From assembly GCA_017416845.1 (NCBI GenBank), contig JAFQBA010000071.1, positions 1 to 38,036 of the forward strand: a DNA stretch of 38,036 nucleotides, written 5' to 3'. Both the position numbers and the translations under genes were made by a program. The notes under the pieces were generated by a model. That model worked only from the letters and a program-made list of their open reading frames with translations. It searched no databases and was not told where the DNA came from. Shown piece after piece: positions 1 to 7,439 of this stretch (position 1 is the stretch's first letter; each line of letters starts with the position of its first letter). Origin of the DNA: Clostridia bacterium. GTDB lineage: Bacteria; Bacillota; Clostridia; UMGS1810.

Positions 1-141
1 TGATGAATTGAAGAAATATATTCATTACTACAACAATGAAAGAATTTCCTTAAAACTAAAAGGAATGAGTCCGGTACAATACCGAACTCATTCACAAGCA
101 AGTTAATATTTAATTTTGTCTAAACTTTGGGGTTCACTTCA
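1..141 (+). mobile_element. 3' end of an IS3-family (IS150-like) insertion sequence
   Basis: The window opens inside an insertion sequence. The transposase C-terminus ends at 104-106. It is followed by a typical IS3/IS150-group right end, with a TTTGGGGTTCACTTCA-like terminus finishing at about 141. The left end and the rest of the element lie outside the window, so target duplication cannot be checked. The element ends about 20 bp downstream of the HAD phosphatase stop codon, so it did not interrupt that gene. Confidence 0.8.
2..106 (+). CDS. IS3-family transposase OrfB, C-terminal 34 residues (partial)
   Basis: The frame starting at base 2 reads through to TAA at 104-106. It encodes the typical end of an IS3-family DDE integrase core, with HYYNNERISLKLKGMSPVQYR at its heart (an H-x-Y-N-x-x-R motif, then the 'L-x-G-M-S-P-V-Q-Y-R' tail). 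The rve domain with the catalytic DDE residues must lie upstream of the window, so intactness cannot be judged. In this family OrfB is normally made by frameshifting from OrfA. Confidence 0.85.
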   Translation, partial: DELKKYIHYYNNERISLKLKGMSPVQYRTHSQAS

Positions 142-162
142 AAATGAGATGACGCTCGTTTT

Positions 163-945
163 TTATTTAATTGCATCAAGAATATCTTCTATCCCGTTTA
201 ATACATATGTTGGATGGATATTATATTTTTCAATATCCTCCGCAGTGCTTTCACCGCTCAAAACCATAACCGAGTCGATACCAGCATTTATTCCGCAGGC
301 AATGTCTGTGTAGATGCGGTCTCCAACAATGAGGGTTTCTTCTTTGGTACAACCCGTATTTTCCATAGCAATAAGCGCCATTTCGGGCTGAGGTTTACCG
401 ATAAAAAGAGGACGACGTTTTGTTGCATTGTAGAGCATGTCGCTTACGCTTCCGCAATCAGGAACATATCCATACCATGTGGGGCATACATAATCGGGAT
501 TGGTGGCTATGTATTCAACACCTCTGCCAAGAAGGATGCATGCATCCTCAAGCTTTTGGAATGTAAGCTCTGTGTCAAAACCCATAACGAGGCAGTCAAT
601 GTCATCTTCAAGCTTATCGGTGATGTTGAAGCACGAAAGCTCTTCTTTCAAAGAATTTGTACCGAGCACGTATATTTTGTGATAGTTTTTTTCTTTCAGA
701 AATAAACTTGTCGCCTGGGATGATGTTAAAAAATCATCGGTGTTTGCATTAATACCGAGACTTGCCAGCTTTTCTACATATTTATTTACACTCTTTGAGG
801 AGTTGTTAGTGAGAAAAAGGTATTTTCCTCCCCTTTTTTTTATTGCATCTAAAAATGCAGGAGTAGCTTCAAAAAGATCGTTGTCAAGATAGATTGTTCC
901 GTCCATATCAAGCAAAAAAAGCTTTTTGTTTTTTAAATTCTCCAT
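163..945 (-). CDS. HAD-IIA family phosphatase (NagD/PGP-like), possible glycerol-3-phosphate phosphatase
   Basis: A protein of 260 residues, the usual length for HAD-IIA phosphatases. Motif I is DMDGT (nucleophile Asp13, acid/base Asp15), motif II is LTNNSS, the cap is followed by GKPQPEM (motif-III Lys), and motif IV is VGDRIYTDI. The ATG at 945 is chosen because AAAGGA lies 7 bases upstream; an earlier in-frame Met at 975 would overlap glpP and has no ribosome binding site. It is the last gene of the glycerol-3-phosphate operon. HAD-IIA enzymes include NagD, p-nitrophenyl phosphatases and the glycerol-3-phosphate/phosphoglycolate phosphatases. The operon context favours dephosphorylation of glycerol-3-phosphate or a related three-carbon phosphate, but that is inference. 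Confidence 0.85.
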   Translation of the reverse strand: MENLKNKKLFLLDMDGTIYLDNDLFEATPAFLDAIKKRGGKYLFLTNNSSKSVNKYVEKLASLGINANTDDFLTSSQATSLFLKEKNYHKIYVLGTNSLKEELSCFNITDKLEDDIDCLVMGFDTELTFQKLEDACILLGRGVEYIATNPDYVCPTWYGYVPDCGSVSDMLYNATKRRPLFIGKPQPEMALIAMENTGCTKEETLIVGDRIYTDIACGINAGIDSVMVLSGESTAEDIEKYNIHPTYVLNGIEDILDAIK

Positions 946-968
946 TGTTTTATCCTTTCGTCTGACAC

Positions 969-1502
969 TTACCAAAGCTCGCTGTTAGAAGTTGACACGG
1001 CAACCGCTCCGGCTTTGGATATTTTCTCTACATCGTTTTTGTCACGAATAAGACCTCCGGCAATAATGGGAATGTTAACCACTGATGAAAGCTCCTCTAT
1101 TGCAACAGGAATTATTCCCGGCATAATTTCTACCATATCGGGACACGTTTTAAGCACAGACTCTGCAGTTTTAAGCGACTGAGAATCAAGAACAAAGATT
1201 CTCTGGACTGTTTTGAGTCCCATATCTTTTGCAAGCTTTATGAGATTTGCTCTCGTGCTTATTATGCCGTTTACTCCCATTTTTTTGACAAAACGAAGAC
1301 CAAATTTGTCTTTGCCTATTCCCTCAGCAAGATCCATGTGAACAAAATATGTCTTGCCGTATTCGCGGCACAGCATAGCGTTTTGTTCAACGGTTTCGAT
1401 GTTTGGCTCCAAATCAAAAATTATCGGTGATTTGGATTTGCACGCTGAAAGCAGTGACTCTTCACCTCTTATTGCCGCAATTACAAAACAACTTTCACTC
1501 AT
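969..1502 (-). CDS. glpP: Glycerol-3-phosphate-responsive antiterminator GlpP
   Basis: A protein of 177 residues that matches the GlpP family along its full length (IFDLEPNIETV near the N-terminus, VHMDLAEGIGKD, GIISTRANLIKLAK, MPGIIP, PIIAGGLI, AVSTSNSELW). GlpP is a TIM-barrel-like RNA-binding protein. With glycerol-3-phosphate bound it prevents early termination in the leaders of glp operons. The start at 1502 follows GGGGGAG at a spacing of 5; a Met at 1523 lacks this. Here it is the fourth gene of the operon it probably controls, and that operon's leader carries a promoter and a terminator hairpin (4660-4749), which would give autoregulation. The identification is firm; the target is inferred. 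Confidence 0.93.
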   Translation of the reverse strand: MSESCFVIAAIRGEESLLSACKSKSPIIFDLEPNIETVEQNAMLCREYGKTYFVHMDLAEGIGKDKFGLRFVKKMGVNGIISTRANLIKLAKDMGLKTVQRIFVLDSQSLKTAESVLKTCPDMVEIMPGIIPVAIEELSSVVNIPIIAGGLIRDKNDVEKISKAGAVAVSTSNSELW

Positions 1503-1534
1503 ATATTCTCCCCCATTCTTCATTGATACCGGGT

Positions 1535-1885
1535 TTATTTTCCGGCGGCAATGATGTTTGCTCCGGTGTTCAAAATGTTTTCACAAATGATTTTCCCCAT
1601 TGCGATTTCTCCGTCGCAATCGGGGCAGAGATTGTTTATGAGCCTCATGCATTCTGTCATAAGCTCTTTAGGAACGGGTTTATCGGTTTTTACAGGCAAA
1701 ATTTTCCCGCTTTTTGTTCTGACGGTAGTAGTGATAACTCTCACAGGATTGGTGCATTCACTCCTTGCGTAGTCTTCACCGCGTTTGCAGGTGTTTCCCG
1801 AAACAGAAACAACCTCTTTGCCATTTAGTTCAACTGTGAGTCTGCATCCCATGGGACATACTATACAGGTTAATTCTCTATTCAT
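1535..1885 (-). CDS. DUF1667 Cys-rich protein of the glycerol-3-phosphate dehydrogenase operon
   Basis: A small protein of 116 residues starting MNRELTCIVCPMGC. It has a C-x2-C-x3-C cluster near the N-terminus, further Cys residues at CKRGEDYARSEC and a C-x2-C near the C-terminus (LCPDCDGEI). This pattern is typical of DUF1667, which is regularly found next to two FAD oxidoreductases in Clostridia and Thermotoga-like bacteria. It probably binds an iron-sulfur cluster or zinc and acts as the electron-transfer subunit of the dehydrogenase. The start at 1885 follows GGAGG at a spacing of 5. A Met four codons earlier is too close to that ribosome binding site. Confidence 0.87.
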   Translation of the reverse strand: MNRELTCIVCPMGCRLTVELNGKEVVSVSGNTCKRGEDYARSECTNPVRVITTTVRTKSGKILPVKTDKPVPKELMTECMRLINNLCPDCDGEIAMGKIICENILNTGANIIAAGK

Positions 1886-1911
1886 AACTGCCTCCATTAT
1901 ATTGTATTTAC

Positions 1912-3162
1912 TCAGGCTTTGTCAATACGGATTTTCAATTCTTTTGTATCTTTTTTCAGTGTGTCCTTTTTGATGACAATATATTGCATTTCACCGGGTA
2001 CCACTTTGGCTTTTTTCTGTTTTGCTATTATCTCACCATCGGCTTCGGCAACAACCATAACATTGTCAAAAACACCGGAAACCCTGTAATAAAGCTTGAT
2101 ATCCACGGTGGTGTCAGTGATTTTTTGAGGAACACTGTAGCGTACTTTTCCGTCGGTGGAAACATTGATGTTACATTTTTCGGTGTTTGCTTTGCCGAGA
2201 ATATATTTGGCAGCGCTTTCGCCTGCTACCTCACCTTCTTCGGACACAAAATCAGCAAGATCATGCACATGAAGTACATTTCCGCAAGCAAACACACCTT
2301 CAATTTCAGTCTGTCTGTTTTGATCAACACGGCATCCTCTTGTAATCGAATCAAGAGTAAGGCCTGCAGATTTGGAAAGCTCATTTTCAGGAATGAGACC
2401 GACAGAAAGCAAGAGAGTGTCACATTCAATGTACATTTCGGTTCCTTTTATCGGTTGCATTTTTTCGTCAACCTGAGACACGGTTACAGCTTCGATTCTG
2501 TCACTTCCATGGATATCGGTCACTGTGTGGCTGAGATAAAGAGGAATGTCGAAATCATTGAGGCACTGCTCAATGTTTCTGGCAAGTCCGCCGGAATATG
2601 GCATAACCTCACATACGGCATGAACCTTAGCACCCTCAAGAGTCATTCGTCGCGCCATGATGAGACCGATGTCGCCCGAACCCAAAATAACAACATTTTT
2701 GCCGGGCATATATCCCATCATGTTAACATATTTCTGCGCTGTTCCTGCACTGAAAATACCCGCCGGACGAGTGCCGGGGATGTTCAGTGCACCACGGGGG
2801 CGTTCACGGCAACCCATGGCAAGGATAATTGCCTTTGCCTGAATCTTTTCGACTCCCCTCTCGGAAGACATAGCAGTTACAATTTTATCTTTTGAAATGT
2901 CGGTTACAATTGTGTTGCACCACACATCAATCGGAAATTTTTTGAGTTCTGTTTCACATTTATAGGCATATTCCGGACCTGTGAGTTCTTCTTTGAACCG
3001 ATGAAGACCAAAGCCGTTGTGAATACATTGTCTGAGAATACCGCCGAGGTCTGAATCACGTTCAATAACAAGAATATCTTTTGCTCCGGCGTTGTAGGCG
3101 CTGACTGCGGCACACATTCCTGCAGGACCGCCACCGATGATTACAAGATCTACATTACGCAT
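1912..3162 (-). CDS. FAD/NAD(P)-dependent oxidoreductase, second subunit of GlpA-like complex
   Basis: A pyridine-nucleotide-disulphide oxidoreductase fold of 416 residues. The FAD-binding GGGPAGMCAA motif is at residues 9-18, the ERDSDLGGILRQC segment follows, and a second dinucleotide site ILGSGDIG lies near 157. GVFACGNVLHVHD is the second FAD motif near the C-terminus. It lacks the CxxC redox pair of thioredoxin-reductase-type enzymes. The ATG overlaps the last codons of the upstream GlpA-like gene by 8 bp, and AGGGGGA lies 8 bases before it. That fits translational coupling and a fixed subunit ratio. It probably passes electrons from glycerol-3-phosphate oxidation to NAD or another carrier. 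Confidence 0.87.
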   Translation of the reverse strand: MRNVDLVIIGGGPAGMCAAVSAYNAGAKDILVIERDSDLGGILRQCIHNGFGLHRFKEELTGPEYAYKCETELKKFPIDVWCNTIVTDISKDKIVTAMSSERGVEKIQAKAIILAMGCRERPRGALNIPGTRPAGIFSAGTAQKYVNMMGYMPGKNVVILGSGDIGLIMARRMTLEGAKVHAVCEVMPYSGGLARNIEQCLNDFDIPLYLSHTVTDIHGSDRIEAVTVSQVDEKMQPIKGTEMYIECDTLLLSVGLIPENELSKSAGLTLDSITRGCRVDQNRQTEIEGVFACGNVLHVHDLADFVSEEGEVAGESAAKYILGKANTEKCNINVSTDGKVRYSVPQKITDTTVDIKLYYRVSGVFDNVMVVAEADGEIIAKQKKAKVVPGEMQYIVIKKDTLKKDTKELKIRIDKA

Positions 3163-4600
3163 CTTTTAAATCCCCCTTTGTCTTTCCTGCGAGAATAAAC
3201 GAGCCTTTTCCGCTTTTTGTAACCTCTTCCATAGTTATGCCAAGCTCTTTTGCCAAAAGCTCGGTAATGTAGGGTGAGCAAAAACCGCCCTGACATCTGC
3301 CCATTTGCGCTCTTGTACGGCGTTTAACACCATCGAGAGTAGTTGCTTTTGGATTGGTGCGGATTGCTCTTAAAATCTCACCTTCGGTCACATTTTCACA
3401 TCGGCAAATAATTTTTCCGAAGGAAGGGTCGTTTTTGATGATTTCGTTCTTTTCTTCATCTGAGAGCGAAGAAAACTTGTGAGTTGCTTCTCTCACAGGG
3501 TTAAAATCGGCTTTGGGCTTAAGAGTGAAGCCGTCGTTTTTTAGCATTTCGGCAATATATTCGGCAATTGCAGGAGATGCCGAAAGACCGGGTGATTCGA
3601 TGCCTGCCACATTTATAAAGCCCTTTTGGGGACTGTTTATGATGAAATCTCCTGTACTTCCTACGCTTCTAAGACCGCAAAAGGAAGTAATTGCCATGTT
3701 TGAAGGTGCATTTTTCACCATGCGCCTTGACTCGGTAATAACCGAATTTATTCCTTCTCTGGTTGTCTGTTTGTTTTCTTTTTCATCAAAATCCACAGCC
3801 GTTGGTCCGAGAATAAGATTGCCGTCAACAGTTGGCGAAACAAGAATACCTTTACCCATTTTGGTTGGTACTGTAAATAGAGTGTGTTTGGTTACGAAGC
3901 CGTATTCTTTGTCCAAAAGTATATATTCGCCTTTTCGAGGATGAACATCAAAAGAATTATCCCCCACAAGCTTTGCCATTTCGTCTGAATATGCACCGGC
4001 AGCATTTATGACAATTTTTGCCTGAAGCTTTCTGCCGTCTTTGGCAACAATCGTATAGCCGCTTTCATCATTTGTTATCTCACACACTTCAAACCCGAGT
4101 TCAAGCTGTGCACCGTTGTCCATGGCATTTCCGATGGCAGCTTCGCAAAGCTCATAAGGGCATACAATTGCACCCGTAGGAGCATGAAGTGCCCAGATTG
4201 CATCATCAGAAACATTTGGCTCAAGGTCATGGAGTTCTTTTGCATCTATGAGTTTAAGCCCTTCAATTCCGTTTAATTTTCCATTTTCAAGAATGGCTTC
4301 AAGGGACTTTTTGTCTTCGTCATTGTAGCCAAGAACAAGCGAACCGTTTCGAATATATTTAACACCGAGTTCACTGCACACTTTTTCCATCATGTCGGAG
4401 CCAAGCTTATTGAGCTTTGCCTTGAGAGAACCAGCCTTTGCATCAAACCCTGCATGAACAATAGCCGAGTTTGCCTTTGTTGCACCCATGGCAATGTCCG
4501 AAGCCTTGTCTGCAATGCAGACCTTTTGTGAGCATGAAGTAAGCTTGCGGGCAATGAGACCGCCAACAACACCTGCACCGATTACCACTGCATCATACAT
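3155..4600 (-). CDS. GlpA-like FAD-dependent glycerol-3-phosphate dehydrogenase with C-terminal BFD [2Fe-2S] domain
   Basis: A protein of 481 residues. It opens with the FAD-binding motif VVIGAGVVGGLIAR and continues as a DAO-type oxidoreductase (GATKANSAIVHAGFDA; GLRSVGSTGDFII). The C-terminal third is a BFD-like [2Fe-2S] domain: C-R-C near residue 397 and G-R-C-x4-C near 433. This is the architecture of anaerobic GlpA-type glycerol-3-phosphate dehydrogenases in Firmicutes. The start at 4600 is set by GGAGG at a spacing of 7; upstream in-frame Mets fall in the leader RNA. It is the first gene of the operon and lies behind the terminator hairpin at 4660-4698. The exact substrate is inferred from GlpP and family context. 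Confidence 0.88.
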   Translation of the reverse strand: MYDAVVIGAGVVGGLIARKLTSCSQKVCIADKASDIAMGATKANSAIVHAGFDAKAGSLKAKLNKLGSDMMEKVCSELGVKYIRNGSLVLGYNDEDKKSLEAILENGKLNGIEGLKLIDAKELHDLEPNVSDDAIWALHAPTGAIVCPYELCEAAIGNAMDNGAQLELGFEVCEITNDESGYTIVAKDGRKLQAKIVINAAGAYSDEMAKLVGDNSFDVHPRKGEYILLDKEYGFVTKHTLFTVPTKMGKGILVSPTVDGNLILGPTAVDFDEKENKQTTREGINSVITESRRMVKNAPSNMAITSFCGLRSVGSTGDFIINSPQKGFINVAGIESPGLSASPAIAEYIAEMLKNDGFTLKPKADFNPVREATHKFSSLSDEEKNEIIKNDPSFGKIICRCENVTEGEILRAIRTNPKATTLDGVKRRTRAQMGRCQGGFCSPYITELLAKELGITMEEVTKSGKGSFILAGKTKGDLKDA

Positions 4601-4653
4601 AAAATAACCTCCATAAATACTATTATAAACAGTAATAATTTTCATATTTACGC

Positions 4654-4698
4654 AAAAAAGACGCACCAAAATAAGCCCATGACTTATTTTGATACGTC
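4654..4698 (-). terminator. Leader terminator of the glp operon, likely GlpP-controlled; also 3' end of the DapA-like gene
   Basis: In minus-strand RNA the arm at 4698-4683 pairs with the arm at 4675-4660 over 16 positions. Fourteen are Watson-Crick and two are U-G wobbles. The loop is 7 nt and six T follow at 4659-4654. On the plus strand the wobbles become C-A mismatches, so it is oriented for minus transcription. It lies between a strong promoter and glpA. The GTATC in its 5' arm (4695-4691) could instead pair with GATAC at 4714-4710, a possible competing antiterminator. Confidence 0.8.
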
Positions 4699-4720
4699 TC
4701 CAATACTCTGTATCGTATTA

Positions 4721-4749
4721 ATAATACATTATTTACAGAATTTTGTCAA
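4721..4749 (-). promoter_or_regulatory. Sigma-A-type promoter of the glp operon
   Basis: On the minus strand TTGACA (4749-4744) is separated by exactly 17 bases from TATTAT (4726-4721). This is a consensus -35 with a 5/6 -10. Predicted transcription start is near 4714, giving a leader of about 115 nt that contains the terminator hairpin before the glpA start at 4600. A lone TATAAT closer to the gene (4627-4622) has no -35 at proper spacing. Confidence 0.8.
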
Positions 4750-4771
4750 GATTATTTTATATATTAAAATA

Positions 4772-5650
4772 TTAAAGTTCTCCGATAGCTTCCATGGTTT
4801 CCTTCATTTTTGCTACGCCTTCTTCTGTAGGCATAAGTATGTAATCCTGGTGGAAGTTACCTTCGCATCCGATAAGGTTCATGCAGATTGTAAAGCATGA
4901 CATGAGACGGTATTTAAGCATTGTGTCACGAAGAAGAAGAATGTTGTCAAGATACTTTCGTGCACCTTTGAAATCACCGGCATTAATGCAGTCATACATT
5001 TTTCTTCCGTTTTTGGGAGTGCAAGCAAACATACCGTCGAGGTTTTTATCTATGCCCATCATGTTTGCATAGTCAAAACTATCAAGACCTGAATAGAGAC
5101 ATTCGAAGTTTTCTCCGGGATATTTTCTTCCGATTGCATGAATAAGTTCCCAGTCAGCTGTTTTGATACCTTTGATATTGGGGTGCTTGATAAGGATGTC
5201 CATAACGGGCATTGTAAGTTTGTATTTAACAGCCACAGCAAGGTCATAAAGATAAATCGGGAATGGTGATTTGTCTGCAATTGTGGTGAACCATGTAATT
5301 GCTGCTTCGTCGTTTGCTGCACCATAGAAAGGAGCAGTAAGAACTACACCGTCGATTTTAAGACCTTTCATAGCATCTATTTTTTCCATAACTTTAACAA
5401 TAGAAGTATCCATTGCACCTACAAAGAAGGGGAGCCTTCCGTTATTTTCTTCTGCGCCGACACGAACAACATCTTTGTATGCATCAAGCTTGATAAAAGC
5501 TTCAATACCCATGCTGCCCATGAGAAGAAGTCCGGAAGCACCCGCATCAATCTGCTGGTTGATATGCTTTCTGAGGGAAGCCTCTACGAGGTTGCCGTTT
5601 TCGTCAAGGGGTGTGCCGAGGGCTGTGTAAAAACCTTTTTTAAGTGCCAT
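4772..5650 (-). CDS. DapA/NAL superfamily (dihydrodipicolinate synthase-like) class I aldolase or lyase
   Basis: A TIM-barrel protein of 292 residues, the usual length of the DapA/N-acetylneuraminate lyase family. The Schiff-base Lys163 sits in the IKGIKTAD stretch and Tyr135 in IYLYD, with APFYG near 107-111. The canonical substrate-carboxylate loop GTTGE is here G-S-M-G (45-48), and the YNVPxRT segment is YDLAVAV. A true DHDPS is therefore unlikely; a sugar-acid or keto-acid lyase is more likely. It has its own promoter just upstream and ATG with AAGGAG at good spacing. It is followed by the hairpin at 4654-4698. The neighbours give no clear substrate. Confidence 0.82.
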   Translation of the reverse strand: MALKKGFYTALGTPLDENGNLVEASLRKHINQQIDAGASGLLLMGSMGIEAFIKLDAYKDVVRVGAEENNGRLPFFVGAMDTSIVKVMEKIDAMKGLKIDGVVLTAPFYGAANDEAAITWFTTIADKSPFPIYLYDLAVAVKYKLTMPVMDILIKHPNIKGIKTADWELIHAIGRKYPGENFECLYSGLDSFDYANMMGIDKNLDGMFACTPKNGRKMYDCINAGDFKGARKYLDNILLLRDTMLKYRLMSCFTICMNLIGCEGNFHQDYILMPTEEGVAKMKETMEAIGEL

Positions 5651-5713
5651 AATATTAATCTCCTTTTCATTGAAACGAGCCTACAATCGCATGCAAGCCT
5701 ATATATATATTAT

Positions 5714-5743
5714 ATTATAAGTTTTTTCATCAGCATTCGTCAA
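5714..5743 (-). promoter_or_regulatory. Promoter of the DapA-like gene
   Basis: On the minus strand TTGACG (5743-5738) is separated by 18 bases from a perfect TATAAT (5719-5714). A leader of about 55 nt follows with AAAAGGAG before the ATG at 5650. The leader contains the palindrome GCATGC. The gap 5651-5827 holds nothing else recognisable, and no clear terminator was found for the upstream DUF89 gene. Confidence 0.72.
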
Positions 5744-5827
5744 GTGATTTGAAAGAACTATTTTCAAGCAAAAAGCATACTCTTTATTCACAAACAATTT
5801 ATATCCGCTTTTAATGAAGAGAGAATT

Positions 5828-6703
5828 TTAAAGTTCAAGATTTTTTTCATTTTTAAGAACGCATGAAAAAAGCGGCATTTTAAAACGTTTGGCAAACATG
5901 TCGCACTTGCACATGAGAAGATAATACACATTTTTCCCGCATCCATACATGGTTTCAAAATTGCCCATGCCCTTGGAAATTATTACATCGGCATTTTCTA
6001 TCAGATTCTGACACTCCAAAGTGATGCGTTTGGGAGCAGTTCCGCAAATGGCAGTTCCGTTTGAATGAACCGGAACGATTTTGTCAAGACCCACATCCCG
6101 CGCGTCTTCCAATGTGGCATCGTTTAAAACATCAGCCCCACGTACAATAGCACTGATGTCTATTTTTGGATTGAGTTTTAATATGGTTCTTATGAGAAGC
6201 TTGTCGGTTACTATTTCACCGCAGTTATCGGTAAGGAAAACAAGATGTTTGGCTTTTAATATTTCCGATCTCAGGTTTTCGAGTTCTTCCTTGTCATAAT
6301 CAAGACTTCCGGATTCTGCAAGCTTCTGTTTCAAAAATTCTTCACTTATGTCGGAGTTTGCACCAAAATCTATGTAGTTTCCTGTCATTGCATAGCCGAT
6401 TGCAAGATCAAAAAAATCGGCGGATTTCATGAGATTGTCCCAAAGATCATCCTCCATAGAAAGCAAAAGAGCATTATAATACTTTTTGCACTCAGTTAAA
6501 TCAAGTGAATAATCAAACATATCCTTTTGCAAAATTGCAATTTTTTCAAGGATTTCAGGGGCGCTCAACACAGGTGAATACTCTTCAAGAATACCAACAA
6601 TTGCCACACGATATTGAGCTTTTTTATTGTCGGTAATATCTTCGGGATGCTGAGCAGTATATTTTTTTAAAATGCACTCTTTGCATTGGTCATTAATAAG
6701 CAT
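5828..6703 (-). CDS. DUF89 (subfamily I) metal-dependent damage-control phosphatase
   Basis: A protein of 291 residues with the DUF89 signature. There is an N-terminal C7-x2-C10 pair, a metal-binding TDNCGE segment with Asp159 and Asn160, VRGADVLNDAT near 188-198, and ISKGMGNFETM near 243-252. A second Cys pair, C-K-C, follows near the C-terminus. DUF89 proteins are metal-dependent phosphatases proposed to remove damaged or side-product phosphometabolites such as sugar phosphates. It is the last gene of a run that starts with a PfkB-type kinase and includes FBPase, so clearing harmful fructose or tagatose phosphates would fit. The start follows GAGGT at a spacing of 6, only 9 bp after the alpha/beta hydrolase stop. 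Confidence 0.85.
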   Translation of the reverse strand: MLINDQCKECILKKYTAQHPEDITDNKKAQYRVAIVGILEEYSPVLSAPEILEKIAILQKDMFDYSLDLTECKKYYNALLLSMEDDLWDNLMKSADFFDLAIGYAMTGNYIDFGANSDISEEFLKQKLAESGSLDYDKEELENLRSEILKAKHLVFLTDNCGEIVTDKLLIRTILKLNPKIDISAIVRGADVLNDATLEDARDVGLDKIVPVHSNGTAICGTAPKRITLECQNLIENADVIISKGMGNFETMYGCGKNVYYLLMCKCDMFAKRFKMPLFSCVLKNEKNLEL

Positions 6704-6712
6704 TGTTATACC

Positions 6713-7426
6713 TCATATGTCATATTTTTTTATGAATTCTATAATTGGCGAGTTGTCCTCAAGAGAATGAGGATGATGGTCGCAGCCCGGCTTAATGATT
6801 GTTTCCATTATACAACCAGCCTTTTTGTATGCATCGTGCAAAAGGATTCCGTTTTCGTCATACGGAACAACCGAATCGCTGTCACCTGCAACAAGCATGA
6901 GAGGAATGTTGTGTTTAACAAGCTCAGGCAGATAGTCTAACGGGTGTTCGCGATAGGAAATGAACTCTGTCATTGTCATGTTTTTCCCCTTCAAAAGCTC
7001 ATCCAAAGCATCTATGTTCACCTTTTTTCCAAAGCCTGCCGGGCACGAAAATAAGTTAACAACCGGAGCATCGAGATAGAGACATGAAACATATTCGGGA
7101 TATTTTGCACCAAAATATATCCCCTGCATTCCGCCACAGCTCATGCCTATTATAACGCACTTTTGAGAAAGTCCCATTTTATCATGAACATATTCGGCAA
7201 GCTTTGCTCTTTTCTCTGTGTCTTCATTAACATGCCAGCGTGTATTGTTTTGAAGATGAAAAACATGATAACCAAGCTCAAGAAGCTTTATCTGAACATC
7301 GGGGAAAGCATTAAAATACTCTGTTTTGATTGCCCATTTACCATTTGGCTTTTCAGGATAAACCGTAATTAGTTCTCTGTCCTCAAAGGTTGTTCTTTCA
7401 AGTTTAAATCCATTCCATATTTCCAT
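6713..7426 (-). CDS. Alpha/beta hydrolase (small carboxylesterase or lipase-like)
   Basis: A protein of 237 residues with an alpha/beta hydrolase triad. The nucleophile elbow GMSCGG carries Ser96. The acid is in AGDSDSVVP, in the segment after strand 6, and the base is in the GCDHHPHS stretch near the C-terminus. There is no signal peptide, so it acts in the cytoplasm. The ATG at 7426 follows AAGGAG at a spacing of 8; a Met at 7447 would overlap fbp and lacks a ribosome binding site. It lies 13 bp after the fbp stop, inside the sugar-phosphate operon. The substrate cannot be read from the sequence. Confidence 0.82.
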   Translation of the reverse strand: MEIWNGFKLERTTFEDRELITVYPEKPNGKWAIKTEYFNAFPDVQIKLLELGYHVFHLQNNTRWHVNEDTEKRAKLAEYVHDKMGLSQKCVIIGMSCGGMQGIYFGAKYPEYVSCLYLDAPVVNLFSCPAGFGKKVNIDALDELLKGKNMTMTEFISYREHPLDYLPELVKHNIPLMLVAGDSDSVVPYDENGILLHDAYKKAGCIMETIIKPGCDHHPHSLEDNSPIIEFIKKYDI

Positions 7427-7439
7427 TGATATTCTCCTT

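Noticed and set aside
1984..2895. Long plus-strand frame of 303 codons
   Set aside because: It lies opposite the well-supported FAD oxidoreductase gene, has low-complexity Phe/His/Asn-rich content and no ribosome binding site.
4622..4627. Minus-strand TATAAT just upstream of the GlpA-like gene
   Set aside because: No -35 at 16-18 bases; the TTGACA-17-TATTAT promoter upstream of the hairpin is far better.
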